Of a DNA stretch of 64,000 bases, positions 63,713 to 64,000 are shown piece after piece. This stretch comes from Falsiroseomonas bella (GTDB lineage Bacteria; Pseudomonadota; Alphaproteobacteria; Acetobacterales; Acetobacteraceae), in the NCBI RefSeq assembly GCF_003173615.1, contig NZ_QGNA01000001.1:434001-498000 (forward strand), written 5' to 3'. The notes under the pieces were generated by a model that was not told where the DNA came from, did not search any database, and saw only the letters and a list, made by a program, of their open reading frames with translations. Within the stretch, counting starts at the first letter, position 1, and each line of letters begins with the position of its first letter. The position numbers were made by a program, and so were the translations under genes.

Positions 63713-63753
63713 GAGTAACCGGTTGGTTACTCCGCACGGGCCGGCACGGTCAA
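63713..63753 (-). promoter_or_regulatory. TetR-type operator and promoter of the catabolic operon
   Basis: On the minus strand the sequence GAGTAACCAACCGGTTACTC (63713-63732) has perfect 8-base arms. TTGACC (63748-63753) is a good -35; after 17 bases comes GTAACC (63725-63730) inside the dyad, so a bound regulator would block the -10. The -35 overlaps the stop codon of the tetR gene. Twenty bases lie between the dyad and the first ATG. Confidence 0.7.
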
Positions 63754-64000
63754 GGCCGCAGGTAGCCCAGCACCACCTCGATCACATGCCGCTCCCGCGC
63801 CGCGATGGCGGCTTCGGTGTCGAGCTGCGTGCCGAAGATGGTGGACAGCGTGTGCCGGTTCGCCACGTAGAAATGCCCCAGCGCCAGCATCGTGATGTAG
63901 AGCTGCATCGGGTCCACGCCCGCGCGGAACACGCCCGCCGCCTCGCCGCGCGCCAGCACGCCGCGCAGCGCCTCCGGGATGGGCGAGTAGAGTGCAGGCA
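63750..64000 (-). CDS. TetR-family regulator, C-terminal part
   Basis: Open frame of 83 codons that runs off the right edge. The segment SPIPEALRGVLARGEAAGVFRAGVDPMQLYITMLALGHFYVANRHTLSTIFG is the ligand-binding C-terminus seen in TetR regulators next to such operons; the DNA-binding domain lies beyond base 64000. Same strand as the operon it probably controls, 58 bases upstream of the first gene. Confidence 0.8.
   Translation of the reverse strand, partial: PALYSPIPEALRGVLARGEAAGVFRAGVDPMQLYITMLALGHFYVANRHTLSTIFGTQLDTEAAIAARERHVIEVVLGYLRP

Overview
The window is about 70% GC, densely packed and free of insertion sequences, prophage, integrases or CRISPR arrays. Gene content and order (carA - yqeY - dnaG - rpoD, aconitase beside ccmAB, H+-pyrophosphatase beside soluble pyrophosphatase, many GTG starts, an orphan Bug/TctC binding protein, HWE histidine kinase) point to an alphaproteobacterium, most likely a Roseomonas-like member of the Acetobacteraceae. 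The family assignment is an inference from gene content and composition, not from a marker alignment.

Layout. 1-6.2 kb: the nearly complete SUV3-like RNA helicase, an MFS exporter, and a metallophosphoesterase - lipid kinase pair. 6.2-10.4 kb: aconitase divergent from ccmAB (heme exporter). 10.4-15.3 kb: a Rap1a-like small secreted protein, a LysR regulator, trxB, an Lrp regulator and a secreted alpha/beta hydrolase. 15.3-23.8 kb: a minus-strand pyrimidine/arginine precursor block in which carA and carB are separated by an SDR, a LysE exporter and two small membrane proteins, followed by greA and an ACT-domain threonine ammonia-lyase. 23.9-28.8 kb: plus-strand yqeY - dnaG - rpoD - GNAT macromolecular synthesis cluster. 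28.9-35 kb: an HWE sensor kinase, a lipoprotein, a DUF1796 protein, hppA and ppa. 35.1-39.5 kb: a complete PotABCD-type ABC importer with an RraA-like aldolase. 39.5-43.5 kb: a tRNA with CAT anticodon, a hairpin array, a core-MetE methyltransferase, a DUF2269 protein, an orphan cysD and a Bax-inhibitor-1 family protein. 43.6-50.8 kb: deaminase, LolD/FtsX-type exporter divergent from a TesA-like esterase, thpR, a copper-handling pair (DUF2946 + PCuAC) and an MFS protein. 50.7-55.4 kb: an RTX repeat protein, a sirtuin overlapping two tandem secreted trypsin-fold proteins, a minimal zincin and phhB. 55.4-64 kb: one long minus-strand transcription unit under a TetR-type operator, joining a sugar-catabolic trio (Gfo/Idh, DUF993, isomerase) to a Bug binding protein, an SsuABC-like importer, a second core-MetE enzyme and a UPF0314 membrane protein.

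The most striking observation is the carA gene. Its reading frame carries an extra N-terminal domain of about 65 residues that looks like a YdaS/Cro-type helix-turn-helix, and its promoter region holds two 15-bp dyads of identical design (GGGAA-N5-TTCCC), one lying between the predicted -35 and -10. This suggests that the small subunit of carbamoyl-phosphate synthetase may bind its own promoter, a hypothesis that can be tested directly. Other points of interest are probable non-canonical start codons (ACG for the UPF0314 gene, CTG for the secreted hydrolase), the ten-gene TetR-controlled operon, and a cysD without cysN.
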